From: Eublepharis macularius
Lineage: Eukaryota > Chordata > Lepidosauria > Squamata > Eublepharidae
Length of the DNA stretch: 64,000 nucleotides
Reading direction: 5' to 3'
NCBI RefSeq assembly: GCF_028583425.1
Contig: NC_072807.1
Coordinates: 30,881,001 to 30,945,000, forward strand
Positions within the stretch are counted from its first letter, which is position 1; each line of letters opens with the position of its first letter. The position numbers and the translations under genes were made by a program. The notes under the pieces were generated by a model. It saw only the letters and a list, made by a program, of their open reading frames with translations. It did no database searches and had not been told where the DNA came from. Below are positions 49,843 to 61,670 of this stretch, one piece after another.

Positions 49843-49945
49843 AGATTTTGTGTTTGCCTTTGATGGGAAACTTGACTACCATCTCCTGAGGATTAGAACA
49901 GATAAAGACAAACGGGGAAGCCGACTCCTGGCTCAGATGTGGATA
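49843..49945 (-). CDS. TRIP4: TRIP4 penultimate coding exon (ASCH domain end)
   Basis: 103 nt encode 34 residues plus the first base of a split tryptophan codon. The residues start YPHLSQESASPFVFICSNPQ and continue EMVVKFPIKGKHKI. Human TRIP4 has QESDSPFVFICKNPQEMVVK then FPIKGNPKIW, as I recall. This is the last beta-rich part of the ASCH domain, a putative RNA-binding fold. The acceptor follows a strong pyrimidine tract (TTTTCCTCCCTTAG). The donor reads ATCT|GTAAGT, so T joins GG of the final exon to give TGG. It begins in phase 0, as the upstream exon requires. Reading through the donor gives an unrelated tail and a stop. Confidence 0.96.
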
Positions 49946-50208
49946 CTAAGGGAGGAAAACAACAAAAACACATGAAAGGCATCATTCAGTAACATCAACA
50001 CTGCGTTGAAATAAAGGGAACCAATAATGTGTTAAAAAACTACGCACATCTAAAATTAAAAACATGCGTGAAGCAGCAAAGAGCAGTGAAAAAGTTTAAT
50101 TGCGGCCAAAGGAAGGTGTGTTCCAAGGGCTTCGGAGACCGATTCAGAGGTGGCCCAGGTAGAAATGGAGCTGCACCAAACATGGCCAAATCCAAGTGGC
50201 TGCCTCTA

Positions 50209-50400
50209 AGGGGAGGGGCCATGGCTCATTGGCACAGCATCTGCTTTGCATGCAGAAGGTCCCAGGTTCAATCCGCGGCATCTCTGGATAAAAGGGAGCT
50301 GATGACGTGAACGGCCAACATCTTATACCCTGGAGACCCTCTGCCAGTCCGATTAGGCAACACTGAGCTTGACAGAACAGCATAAAGCAGCTTTGTGTAT
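50209..50400 (+). repeat. tRNA-Ala-like SINE, family C
   Basis: 'aggggccatggctcattggcacagcatctgctttgcatgcagaaggt', 'ggttcaatccgcggcatctc', 'accctggagaccctctgccagtc', ending 'agcataaagcagctttgtg'. Confidence 0.85.
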
Positions 50401-50627
50401 ATTCAACAAATGTAGACTGATTATCAGTGTGGAAGTCAGGTAAGACTGGACAGCAAGTGGGCTGTTGTTCTTAAAAGCCTGGGCCGATTTCCGGAGGCTC
50501 CTCCCCGGCAGAACATTTTACTCAAAACATGTTGGAAATTTGGGCAGCAAAGAGGGAGAAAAAAGGACATTGCTGCTTGCTAACAAAAGGAAGCAAAGGG
50601 GCTAACAAGAAAGATGTTATTAAAGGA

Positions 50628-50745
50628 TCATGAACACATGAAAATGCCTTATATGAATCAAACCACTGGCCATCAGGGTCAGTCTTGTCCACTCATACTG
50701 GTAGCGGCTCTCCAGGGCTCTAATCTTTTCTTCCAGAGAATGGCA
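50628..50745 (-). repeat. Family C SINE, reversed 3' fragment
   Basis: On the minus strand it reads from 'agccctggagagccgctacc' to 'aaggcattttcatgtgttcatg'. Only the non-tRNA half is present. Confidence 0.6.
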
Positions 50746-50817
50746 AAAGATCATCGAGAAGCGGATGCTTAGGAGAATGAATCAAACTTCACCTCCACCA
50801 TGGAAGTGCCAGGTGAG

Positions 50818-50945
50818 ACTTGGGTAACCCCGTATCTCTGAGCCTCCCCGGCCCTCTTTCCATGCAGTACAGGGATAACGACGTGGTCTTTACAGGGTTA
50901 CTGTCAGGACTGATGAAATCACATATGCAAAACATTTTGCGTACT
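50818..50945 (+). repeat. MIR-like ancient SINE fragment
   Basis: The order 'tgggtaac...ctctgagcctccc', 'acagggataacgacgtgg', 'cagggttactgtcaggactgatgaaatcac', 'atgcaaaacattttgc' follows the MIR/CORE-SINE core. It is much more diverged than the other SINEs here. Confidence 0.55.
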
Positions 50946-52435
50946 CAAAACACAGCTAATACAGACTGATATTTGTTATAAAAACAAAATAAACAAAACC
51001 TTCGTTAAAGGTCTTCCTTACGTTTTATCTCTATGTATGTTTGCGCACCACTCATAACCCACACCCCAGGGACCTGTTCACACAGTCATCTCAGCACCTG
51101 GTGGCCCCAGGGAAAGCCTTGCCTGTTGGCACCCAGCTGCTTCAGCCCACGTCGAGCCATTTGCGCACATCTGCTGCCCTGCATGCTGCAGGAAACATTT
51201 GGAAAGCAGCGCTGGAAAGAGGGTGCACCAAGAGCCAAAGCAGCCAGAGCTGATACAAGCAAGGCTTTCCCACCTGGTGCCACATGCCAAAACGGCTGTG
51301 TGAAAGCCCTAAATCTGCGCAAATCCTCTCTCTTTCTCATTTTCTGAGACACAGCCTAGCCTCAACTCCGCCTCCAAATGCAGGCAGATGCCCCAATCTG
51401 CAAAACAAACAAAAGGAAAAAAAACAAACCCAACCCTGAAAAGAATGCTCAAGAATGCTTCCCTTTGTCCCTTCATTCTTTGCAAAGCTTAAAGGCTTGG
51501 CTGGCATGCTTGCTTTCGACCACAGCAATGCCAGACTGAGATGAGCTGGGGAGCAATGGACTTTGGCTGCAGCTGGGCTGAACACCAGGCAGGTTGCTAG
51601 TGTGTGGGGGGGGGGCATTCTGCCCACTTCGAGGGAAGCACACAGGACAGGATTCTACCATTTTTACCTTGCAGAACCAGCAGATCTAGCAATGGCCGCA
51701 GCCGCCTCCCAGTGACCACAAACAACACATCATCAAAGCAGAAAGAGACTTTTAAAAGACAAGAGGATGAGTCGGATCGTGGGTTTTACAGTTTAGTGGG
51801 GAAATACATCTACATTTTCCACCTCCTGCCATATTTGAGCGTTGGCAGGAAAGATGCACAGCCTTACTGAGTTCTGTTTGTGTCTGTGCCTAACACAGGG
51901 GACTATACAAAATTCAAAGCCATTATAGCCATTTCTAAGGCACTTCTTAGCTAGCAGTTTAACTTTTATCTGTGCACAAAGAGATTCTCCTGGTGAATTA
52001 CATATCCAAAGCAGATAATTCATAGTCAAGTTATTCCAACATTTATGTTCTTATTTGCCAGCAATGATAAGTCTGTCTAAGTTAAGTGCTGAGAAAGCGG
52101 GGAACCATATCTGTTCTGGACCCTTTCAATGTTGAGTTTTATAAGCAGCCAGAGTGAACATTTACTATGTTACATATCCCGCCCATCTGTAAAAGTGCTC
52201 AAGATGACTTAAGACATGGAAACTGTCCACACTGACATAAAATTCAGCCCCAACAGAACTCAATAAAGTCCTACGTTACTATGGAATACAAGTGTACAAA
52301 CTGATCCTAATTCAATGCTGCAAGAAATGCAGGGAGCGGGAGGGAAATTCATGTACAGACCAGTCATACCATTATGATTGTACAAAAGCAGCCTTTCCAA
52401 AGGATCTCTTAAACAAACGAGACTGCTGTAGGCAG

Positions 52436-52453
52436 AGAGAGAGAGAGAGAGAA
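52436..52453 (+). repeat. (GA)n microsatellite
   Basis: A short GA run. It has no other recognisable content. Confidence 0.8.
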
Positions 52454-54015
52454 ACTGGGACCATTACTGAAAAGACCCAGGCACACACTCTCGTACTATT
52501 TTAAGAGACTGTGGTGGGACTTAAGCAGGGCAGATTTTTACCAGGCAGGTGGGTTCACACAGTGAGAAGGCAAAGCCCCCACCTAGGTGTCTGTCTCCCA
52601 ACTCTTTTAATACTTTGCTTACCTGCTCTGACAGTAACTCGGGAAAGTAGAGCCTTATCTTTCTCTAGTGGGCAAACTAGTGTGTGAAACATGACTCACC
52701 CATAGTTATGAGCTGAGCTCACGGATTTGACCCGAGGTTACCTAGACACCAGAGTAAACACTGCCCACTGGCTTTCACCAATTATTACCAAGGAGATCCC
52801 CTATCGGGGATTAAAAACAGGCTCTTTGGCAAAGGCTGAAAGCTGGGATTCCTGCTGGGTGGTACAAGGGTGCTCTGAGCCGGTGTCCCTACATAAACCC
52901 AGCGCCTGCACTCGGGCAACGTGTTTGGCAAACTGGAGGTGCGTGTATAACATCCCTACATACGCTTGGCTCACAGCACATTAGGAAACCAGCCTACGAA
53001 CTGAGCCCCTCGGCTTGCCTGCTCTCTTTGTGCAACTGGAGCCCTAGCAGGAGATTCCCCCTGGCACGGGAGAGTTTCCAGCTGGCACCAAGCCATCCTT
53101 CTTCTACCTTCCCTGGAACGACTGCTGTTAAATTTGCTGGCGTATACGTTTTTGCAGGCCCATTACCGGCTGAATTAGCAGACATCAGCCCTTGGGAAAC
53201 TCTGCCATGTACTGGAATGGATGCCGAGCTACTATCGTGGGGAACAATTCCCTCCGAAGGCAATAACATGGGGGAGGGCAGGTATTCTCTTTCTTTCAGC
53301 CTAGAAGACACCAAATCACAAACGTGGAAGGGTCCAACCTGCTGCTTGGAGCAGGGAACCGAAAGCAAAAGCATTTTCGACACACAGCCATCCTATCTCT
53401 GCTCGAAAACCTCCAGCATGGGAGAGTCTACCCCACCTCCCCACAGTAGGGCACCCCTGTTCTTTCCATTAAGAAGGTCCCAACGTTCAAATGAAATCTA
53501 CCCTCCTCTATATGGACTTGTCTGATGTGTAGCAAGCTCTCCATTCCAACGCAACCACACTGTTCCATTTTCTTCCCCTCCCTGAGAAGACTGCTTCGTC
53601 ACAGGAAGGCATGATCAATCTTGCCTATTCTGCTTTGCAAAGTCAAGGAGCCTCCTTAGGGTGGACAGATGCAGGCTCCTAGCTAGCAAGCTCCACACCT
53701 GACTGGATCAACATGAGAAGGGCACTGGCTGGGGCCTGTAAAGAGCTGCTTTGCTACCTGGCATTTCTAGATGGCCCTGTAGCTCCTGAGGAACTGCTCA
53801 TTAGCTTTTTCCTTTCGGATGCCCCCTGGATTTCCCACTGATATTAGCCATACACGAAGAGGGTTAATTAAGTGGGAAGAGCCAAGTAAAAGAATCAGAG
53901 GTTGTACCATCACGCATCAGTGCAAATGTTGGATGCTGTTCCCGGGGTGCGCCTCCCTTGAATGATTGTGAGTAGATGAACTAGCTCCCCTGCAGACAAA
54001 AATCAAGGCAAGAGC

Positions 54016-54275
54016 CAGGGCTTTTTTTCAGCAGGAACGCGGTGGAACAGAGTTCTGGAACCTCTTGAAAATGGTCACATGGCTGGTGGCCCCACTCCCT
54101 GATCTCTAGACAGAGGGGAGTTTAGAGTGCCCTCCGCACCGCTCAGTGGTGCGGAGGGCAATCTAAACTCCCCTCTGTCTAGAGATCAGGGAGTGGGGCC
54201 ACCAGCCATGTGACCATTTTCTCCGGGGGCAACCTACTGAGTTCCCCTACCTCTTTTCCCAGAAAAAAAGCCCTG
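54016..54275. mobile_element. hAT-type element made mostly of a near-perfect hairpin, 260 bp
   Basis: Ends are CAGGGCTTTTTTTC and (reversed) CAGGGCTTTTTTTC, with the 8-bp duplication GCAAGAGC (54008-54015 and 54276-54283). Arms 54068-54140 and 54148-54220 are each 73 nt, complementary at 72 of 73 positions, around a 7-nt loop. The termini and arms are shared with the 400-bp element at 43647. Such a transcript would fold into a long double-stranded stem. Confidence 0.92.
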
Positions 54276-55394
54276 GCAAGAGCTACCTATCGGCTGGGAT
54301 ACTCTTTTGGGGGGAATGAATTGTAGCCTTGGTCTGATGCATCCCACCTTCTCTTTGTGCACAAGCTGGCTCAAAGCTTCTGGTTCAGTAACAAACAGGA
54401 GATGGAGGAGCAGCAAACCAGCCCCCCCCCCCATGTCCTCAACAAAGAGGCAGGTGCTGTCCTAAGTCACTTGACCTGTTCTGCAACCTCCCCTTCTTTG
54501 CCATGCAGTGGCACCCTTCCGTCAAGCCTCATAAAGCTTCACAGCTGTCAGGCTAAGATTGCAGGTAATTAATTACTAAGGAGGTATTTTTCTACTCTTT
54601 TTTTCCCTGCAGGAAATTGCTCGCTGTATTCCAGTGAGAAAATAGCTCTTTAGCCAAACAGAACATTAAACGCATCAGCTTTTCAGCAAGTAGGTCAAGT
54701 GCCAGGGGCGGCAACGCTTCCTTGCCAGCAGCAAGACCCTCAAGAAGAAACAGAACCAGGCCTCTCAGGTGAAGGGGGGAACTTTGGGGTGACCTCACCC
54801 ATTTTGCTGTCAATTTGAAGCAGCAGTCATCAGTGACGGGAGCTTTTCGCAGGGCACGGTTTTCTTTCTTGCAACACCTCACAAAGGCAGGACTTCCCCT
54901 ACGTCCTGAGAAACAAGCTCCATGTGGAAAAAGGTTTCTGTGCCATCGTGCCACCTGGACGGTGGGCACGGCAGCATCTGTTGTGCTACCTGCCTGGACC
55001 ACAAAGCAGCACATTCCCCACCTGGACTGGGCCGGGCAAATCTAAAGGCAAGTCTGATTACAGCTGACCCAGCCAAAGCCAGTTCCAGATTTTGTCCGCT
55101 GGAAGAGAAGGTAAGCGAGCAAACAAGGTCAGCCGCTCCTACATGCTGTTACTTCTCATCACTTCACAGCAAATGAGCAGCCACCGGTAGCAGTGGCTCC
55201 CGCTCGCTCGCTCAGTCTCCCCCTCTGGCTGCTGCTGTGAGAAGCAATCACTGTTTGTCTCTGCTGTTAGGAGGACAGCAGCCTGCAAGAGTTTCCTGCC
55301 TTTCAACTGACTACCTGGCACAGGAGCCACAGCCTCCACCTATCTTATTGCCATTTGACCTTTCCATCAAAGAGCTCAGAGCGGTGTCTGTAGT

Positions 55395-55512
55395 TCTGCC
55401 TTCTCCTATTTTATTCTCACAGCAACCCTGTGGGGCAGGTCAGTCTAAGGAAGAGCAATGGCCCAAGATCACCCAGTAAGGCTGCAGAGAGGTGACCCCA
55501 CCCCAGCTCTAG
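55395..55512 (-). repeat. Family A/MIR-like SINE, reversed fragment
   Basis: 'attctcacagcaaccctgtggggcaggtca', 'aagagcaatggcccaagatcacccagtaaggc' and a weak B-box complement. Confidence 0.6.
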
Positions 55513-55882
55513 TATGACGCTTTACCCATCACATTGTACTGACAGTGCCATGGAGGCCCACATGGCATGGATACTGCGGCCACTTGCTGCCTGTAGGAAT
55601 GGCATAGATGCCAGAAGAGAGCAGGAAGGAAGGGCAGGCCCAGGTCTTCCAAAGGAGTCGAAAGTCACCACAGGGATGGGGGGGGGAGTGTGCAGCAGGA
55701 CCAACGATCACAGTGGTGCCTCTTCCTGTGGCCACAGGGCCTCACCAGCTGACCAAGGCTGGGCCTGCAGCAGATTTGGCACAGCCACAGATTTTGCAGC
55801 CATTTGGTTAAGCTTCAACCTCTTCCATCCAACCATCACCATAAGTTTGCACATGCCCATCACTCATGCAACTTAGGAGGTG

Positions 55883-55965
55883 GGACATAGAATCATAGGG
55901 TTGGAGGTAGACCCCCCCAGGGTCATCTAGCCCAACCCCCTGCATCCTTGGTTCAAATTCATCAG
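55883..55965 (+). repeat. CR1-type LINE 3' end fragment
   Basis: 'agaatcatagggttggaggtagac' and 'agggtcatctagcccaaccccctgca' are the conserved CR1 3' UTR phrase, as at 59170. Confidence 0.75.
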
Positions 55966-57119
55966 GTTTTTAGATAGGTCTCATCTGTAATATGGGATAC
56001 AGGAGGGGCCCTGTGAGGACCCGTTATTAACATATTCGTGTTTTTCTGTAAATCCTTGCAGATTTTTTGATCCATACAGGAGCGGGGTGGGTCACCAATC
56101 ACTATTAGATATATGATAAACCCTGACCTACTTTACAGAGTCGTGGATGGATTAATGAGATCATGCTTGCATGAAACTCTGAAGAGGTATGTGTGCGCGC
56201 TGTTACGTTTAATGGTCCCTATCTGGGCAAAAAACCGTATCTGCATGTTTCCTCTCTTTTTGTGCAATTAAAGACTCCCCTCTCTGGGGATGATTAAACA
56301 GCTGACTAGCAACATTGTAAGAGAGGATCAGTTCCAGCTCTGCCTCAAGTCACCTCCTGCAATTATCAAGCACCGAGTACCATGAAAGAGAATCGCAGCC
56401 CTTCCAGAAATCCACTCAGAAACCAGATTCTCCAAGGCTTATGCTGGTGCTCTGTGGCACTATTGCGGAGATGTGGTGCCCGCGGCTCTGGGGTTTCTAC
56501 TAGATCTCACGCGCTCTGAAGCCTGGAATCAGCAAAATGTGCCACCCGGGAATGTGCAAACCGCTCCCACCGTTCCTGGACACAGGGATTTGGTTGCTGG
56601 TGTGGCAGGATCCTAGCCCACATCTGACAAGGGGGACAACAAACGCTACTGATGCTGATCCAACGAGCAAGCGCAAGATAATAAGAGCCATCCTTTTACT
56701 GCAGAAATGCAATCAAAAGACAGAAGCGACATTGGCTCCTGCTTGCTGAAATTCCTTATCAGAAGAGGGTAGAAGGTTGGATCCAGCCAGGTTTCCACTG
56801 GGGGGGAAAGAAGGAAAGGTCCCCTTTAACAACCCCAAAAGATTGTTCTGGGGATCATGGAACCTGCATGCACAAAGGTCATGTGGGAGGGTGGGGATCG
56901 CTTTAGAAAAAAAAATGGGAACTGGGCAAGATTTGAGTAAAAAAGCTGGCTGGATCCAACCCTTAATTCTTCCTATGAATTTCCACAGGGGGTGCTACAC
57001 GTCCCTTTTTATACTAGCTTTTAATCAATGCCGTGTCATGCAAATCTTTTTCTTTGGGCTGCCAATGTATTTCATCCAAATGTTTAAGATATGAATTGTT
57101 CAGATTTTAATATATTATG

Positions 57120-57200
57120 GATTTTTTAAAAAAGTTTGTAAGCCACCTTGATTTTAAAGAAAGGCAGTACACAAATGGCCAGATGAATAAATAAGATACT
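57120..57200 (+). repeat. LINE/SINE tail fragment
   Basis: 'tttgtaagccaccttgattttaaagaaaggcagtacacaaatg' followed by 'gaataaataag' is a typical retroelement tail. No body is recognisable upstream. Confidence 0.45.
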
Positions 57201-58559
57201 CACTGGCATGCAACTCAATGAGCGTTAGATTAAAAAGAAGAAGGGGGGGGGAAGCCCAGAAGTGATTCTCATACCCTTTTATGTGAAAGGTTGTTAAAAG
57301 CCTAACCTGAAATATGCGAGGGAGGAACAGTGTAAAACCACAGCTGCTAATAGTTATGGATGTGGTAATGAAAATGGCTTTACTAAAGGGGAAAAAAGAG
57401 AGAGCGAGGGTGAAAGAGCGACAGAGAGAAAGAGCTCCAGCTGCCTCCGCTGCTGAGGTTACAAACCACAGGCTTGCCGAGCTGCTGCGTGCAAAGGCAG
57501 CATCTTCCCTCGAGGCTGTTGAGAGCTTCTATCTGCCACTTGCAGATAACGGAACCTGCTGGCAAGTGGTTTGGGATGCTTTGAAGGGGAGACACAAAAA
57601 CGTCTCAGCCGGGCGATTCCGTTTCCCTTTCATCTCGCACTCGGGCCCATTTCCTCTCCCATGGCAGCCTGCCTGTTCAGGAACTCAGGTGCAGGCAAGA
57701 CCCAGACAGCAGCGGGAATGATGGAGGTGTGCCCTGGAGCGCAGGAGCCATGTCTCCTCCTGCATATACTCTCCCATGACAAATGATTTGACAAAACAAG
57801 TCCCTGGCCTGGCTACCGTTATCTCTAAGGCTGCACAAAGCAAGACTTAGCGGAAAGGACTGGCCCGCTGTCACATCGGGGGCCGAAGCCACATAAAGCG
57901 GCCGCTTTTAAGGAGTGAGGCCTTTAAAACCTTGCAATGCTAGATGAGATACTGCAGCTTGGGGTGAAATGATAGCAGCCAGTGGTGGTCTTAGCCAACG
58001 GACAACTGGGTCAGCTGCCCCCGGCCCCTGCTGCTCATTGCCCTGGCCTCCACTGGGAAGGGGAGAAGAAAAAGCGCAGGTTCTCTCTGCTACCACTCAC
58101 ATCCATCCGGTTCAGGGCTGAGGCCACCTGCTGGCTGCCCCAGCCACTTGTGATCTCCCCATGCAGGGCTCAGGCAGTCATCTCAGCAGCAGCTGCCTGT
58201 GCCTGCTCTATCCAAGCCTTGGGCAGTTGGGTTCCAGTGATGGTTCCCAGCTGCCTCATATGGGGCGAGGGTCACCCCTTGTTTGGCCTCAGCAGGGGAC
58301 CACAGAGATTCTAGGGCACCATCCTGGTTTTTGCCCAGGGCTCCAGAAGCACCAAGACTCCCTCTGAGTAGCAGCAGATTGGAAGCAGACTTCATGCAGC
58401 ACTCCCTCTGCCCTCCTTTTCATCAAAGTCGGTTCAGATTTGCCCAGTAGTCACATCAGTCGCTTAAAAAAAAACACAGTGTAGTGACAGGCACAGCCAT
58501 ACTGCTCCAATTAGATTTTTCACACACAAAAAATAGCCATTTGCCAGACACTCACGGAT

Positions 58560-58652
58560 TCAAGAAGCTGCCTTATACTGAGTCAGAGGCTTGGTCTATC
58601 AAGGTAAGTATTGTCTACCCAGGTTGGCAGCAGCTCTCCAAGAACCTTGATT
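58560..58652 (-). repeat. Family C SINE, reversed 3' fragment
   Basis: 'aagaagctgccttatactgagtcaga' and 'ggcagcagctctcca' match the family C end on the minus strand. A family B SINE abuts it. Confidence 0.65.
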
Positions 58653-58654
58653 TG

Positions 58655-58922
58655 AAGCCAGTTTGGTGTAGTGGTTAAGAGCGGCAGGACTCTAATCTGG
58701 AGAGTCGGGTTTGATTCCCCACTCCTCCACTTGAAGCCAGCTGGGTGACCTTGGGACAATCACAGCTTCTAGGAGCTCTCCCAGCCCCACCCACCTCACA
58801 GGGTGATTATTGTCGAGGGGATGATAATATACTTTGTAAACCGCTCTGAGTGGGCATTAAGTTGTCCTGAAGGCCAGTATATAAGTCAAATGTTGTTGTT
58901 GTTGTCATTATTATTATTATTA
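58655..58922 (+). repeat. tRNA-derived SINE, family B
   Basis: A full-length copy with head 'ggtgtagtggttaagagcgg', B box 'gggtttgattccccactcc', core 'gctgggtgaccttgggacaatc', 'gtatataagtcaaatg', and a (TTG)n/(TTA)n tail. Confidence 0.88.
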
Positions 58923-59169
58923 AGCCTCAGAGAACCACTGCTGGTGTGAGTAGACAACACGGAGTGATTTTGTTTCTTGCAAGCAGCACCTCCTCTTGCT
59001 CATAAACTAATGACAAAAGATGCAATTTAGGAGGACTTTCTATGCAAATGGCATCATCAACAGATAGTTTACTAGGTTCCTTTTCAAAGGCAACAAAAAT
59101 CAGGTTTTGAACACGTGCAAACTTGCTTGTATGTGTGGTTTCCAGAGCCATTCAGTACTGAAGAACTGA

Positions 59170-59360
59170 GCATAGAATCATGGAATCATAAAGTTGGAAG
59201 GGACCTCCAGGGTCATCTAGTCCAACCCCCTGCACAATGCAGGAAATTCACAACTACCTCTCCCCCCCCACACCCCCAGTGGCCCCTGCTCCATGCCCAG
59301 AAGGTGGCAAAACACCTCCAGGATCCCTGGCCAAACTGGCCTGGGGAAAATTGCTTCCTG
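59170..59360 (+). repeat. CR1-type LINE 3' end
   Basis: 'tagaatcatggaatcataaagttggaagggacc', 'agggtcatctagtccaaccccctgcacaatgcagg' and 'aaattcacaactacctc' give the clearest CR1 signature in the window. Confidence 0.85.
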
Positions 59361-60997
59361 ACCTCAAAGTGGCAATCAGCATTATATTATTTAATATTTA
59401 ATATTATTTAAATAACTATACTAGTCCTGAAGGGCGGTATATAAATCAAATATTACCATTATTATTATTTTGATATTTATAAATAGCAGCTGGGCAAACA
59501 ACATATACCAATGTGGGCATACATAAGGAAGTTAACTGGAAAAGACGTATTTCTCCTTCGTGCTATATATGATACAGAAATGAAAGGAAGAGAGACAACC
59601 TTATATTCAGGAAGAACAAGGATGCCACCATTTTCAACCTAAGAAGCACACAAGTCTTTTAGAAATCCGACGGGTGTAGATCAGCAGGGAGGGCTGTACT
59701 GCCTCTGTATAAATCCAACAGCCCAGTTTTGGATCAGCATAAAGATGCTTGGGTACCAAACAGAGATTCGCATCATTACAGACTTCTGCGTTTTGCCTGA
59801 GAAGGCGCGTGCAGCCGGCTGGCTTGATCTGACATTCAATTTCTCCAGCAGGAGCTGCCTGCTGATAGTCAAGATGTCAGGCGGCTTTGGTTTGACACTC
59901 CGTTCCAAAGATGATCTATTATCCTTGCTTGTTTTTAAAAGCCACGGGCATGAACCGCTTATAGTCTATGCATCTGTTCCACAATTATGAGATTCATATA
60001 TATCTAATACCATGTGTGAGAGAGGAACAACTCCATACACAAGGAGAGGCGCTTGCATGGTAACCCTGGATTTCTGGGTCATCAAGGATTACCATTCAAC
60101 ATAAACCCCCCGCTTGGTAAACCATGATAGCTAAGTAAGAATAGCTGGGGCAAGGCATTTCTGCCAAGCGGGGGACGGGACTATCTGAGTCCCAGAGGAG
60201 GTCATAGCAACATGTCAACCTGTATTTCAGTCTGAGCTCCTGTGTCCTAATACCTTGCATCAAAGCAACTGACTTAAAAAAATATATATAAGAACCTGGC
60301 ACAGCAAACTTGTAGCCATGTGCAAAGAAGGGATGGATCCGTGGGCCCAAAGCCCCTGTAGGACAAGTAATAATAATGAAACCCATGGATGAGTCATAAC
60401 CAATAAGAAAAGCACATCTCATGATGACTGAAGCTCTTCTTCCCTCCTCCCCACACACCGCAGCACACTTGTTTCAAATCCAGCCATTCTGAAGTAGGGT
60501 GCAGAAGGGATACGGCTGGCCAATCCAAAGCGCAACCCCCAAACCTCCCTACGAGGGAGCTGCCCACCGGGATGGGGTGTGCGCTTGTGGACTGCAGAGA
60601 AGCTTTGGGGATCAGAGGGCTGTGCAAGAGAAGAATCATCTTCCAAATGGAATGTTACCAAACATGGACAGCGGGCCTCCACGGCCCCTTTTATATCTAA
60701 CAAGATCACCCTCCCTGCCTCTGCAAATCTCCTCGGCGTGATGGCCCCGCCACAGCTGGCTCTGTAAATTAACAACCAACCAACCAGTGGCTCGGAAAGG
60801 GATTTCTCTGCCTGGTTTTGTTAAAACAGATACGAGTCAGTACAGAGACAGATCGGAGAGGTAGGGTGGCCGTTCTGCATGTGAGGCTTAAAAAGTAATA
60901 CAGATTTTTTTTTCCTGGTCTCAATCAAACACACTAGCGACCGCCCAAAATCAACCCAAGAAGAGCCTGAAGAGTCTTCTGCCACAACTGGCCAAGT

Positions 60998-61210
60998 GTG
61001 GTGCAGTGGCCAAGAGTGTCAGAGCAGGATCTGGGAGCCCCAGGTTCGAATCCTCACTCTGTCATGAAAGCTCACTGGGTGACCTTGGGCCAATCACACT
61101 CTCTCACCTAGCCCTGTATTGCTCGTGCTGTCTGACTGAATTGTTTTATTTTGTAATCCGCCTTAAGTCTCATCAAGAAAGGTGGGCTACAAACCAAGTA
61201 AGGAAGTAAG
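60998..61210 (+). repeat. tRNA-derived SINE, family A
   Basis: 'tggtgcagtggccaagagtgtcag', B box 'aggttcgaatcctcactctg', core 'gggtgaccttgggccaatcac', then a tail with 'gtaatccgcctta' and 'gtaaggaagtaag'. The tail differs from the other family A copies and may come from a LINE end. Confidence 0.8.
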
Positions 61211-61214
61211 CAAG

Positions 61215-61670
61215 TCTAACTAAGACCCAGGGGGACTTCGGTTTCCATTTTCCTTCTGCCCCGGAAACTCACTGAGTGACTGTAAGGCCTGGCACCCTCT
61301 CTTGGCTTTTTGTTGTGAGGATAAAACAGAGGAGAGGACAACAATGGAACAACATTAACAATAACAATAGATTTATATACCGCCCTTCAGGATGACTTAA
61401 CGCCCACTCAGAGTGGTTTGCAAAGTATGTTATTATTATCCCCCCCCCGCAACAAAACACCCTGGGAGGTGGGTGGGGCTGAGAGAGCTCAGAGAAGCTG
61501 TGATGGACCCAAGGCCACCCAGCTGGCTTCAAGTGGAGGAGTGGGGAATCTCCAGATTAAAGTCCCGTGCTCTTAACCACTATACCAAACTGGAAGCCGC
61601 TTAGGGTCTCCATTGCAGACAATGGTGGGGTATAAAATGAAGTAACTAAGTAATTAAGTAAGCAGCAAGT
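61215..61670. repeat. Family A SINE interrupted by a reversed family B SINE
   Basis: Family A pieces flank a reversed family B SINE (about 61355-61595): 'gagtgactgtaaggcctgg' with 'gttgtgaggataaaacagagg' on one side, and 'gccgcttagggtctccattg' with 'ggtataaaatgaag' on the other. The inner copy has 'ataccgcccttcaggatgac', 'aggtgggtggggctgagag' and 'cttaaccactatacca'. Confidence 0.75.

Noticed and set aside
53028..53525. 165-codon plus-strand frame in the TRIP4 intron
   Set aside because: No recognisable domain, low-complexity stretches, no splice or promoter context, and antisense to the gene.
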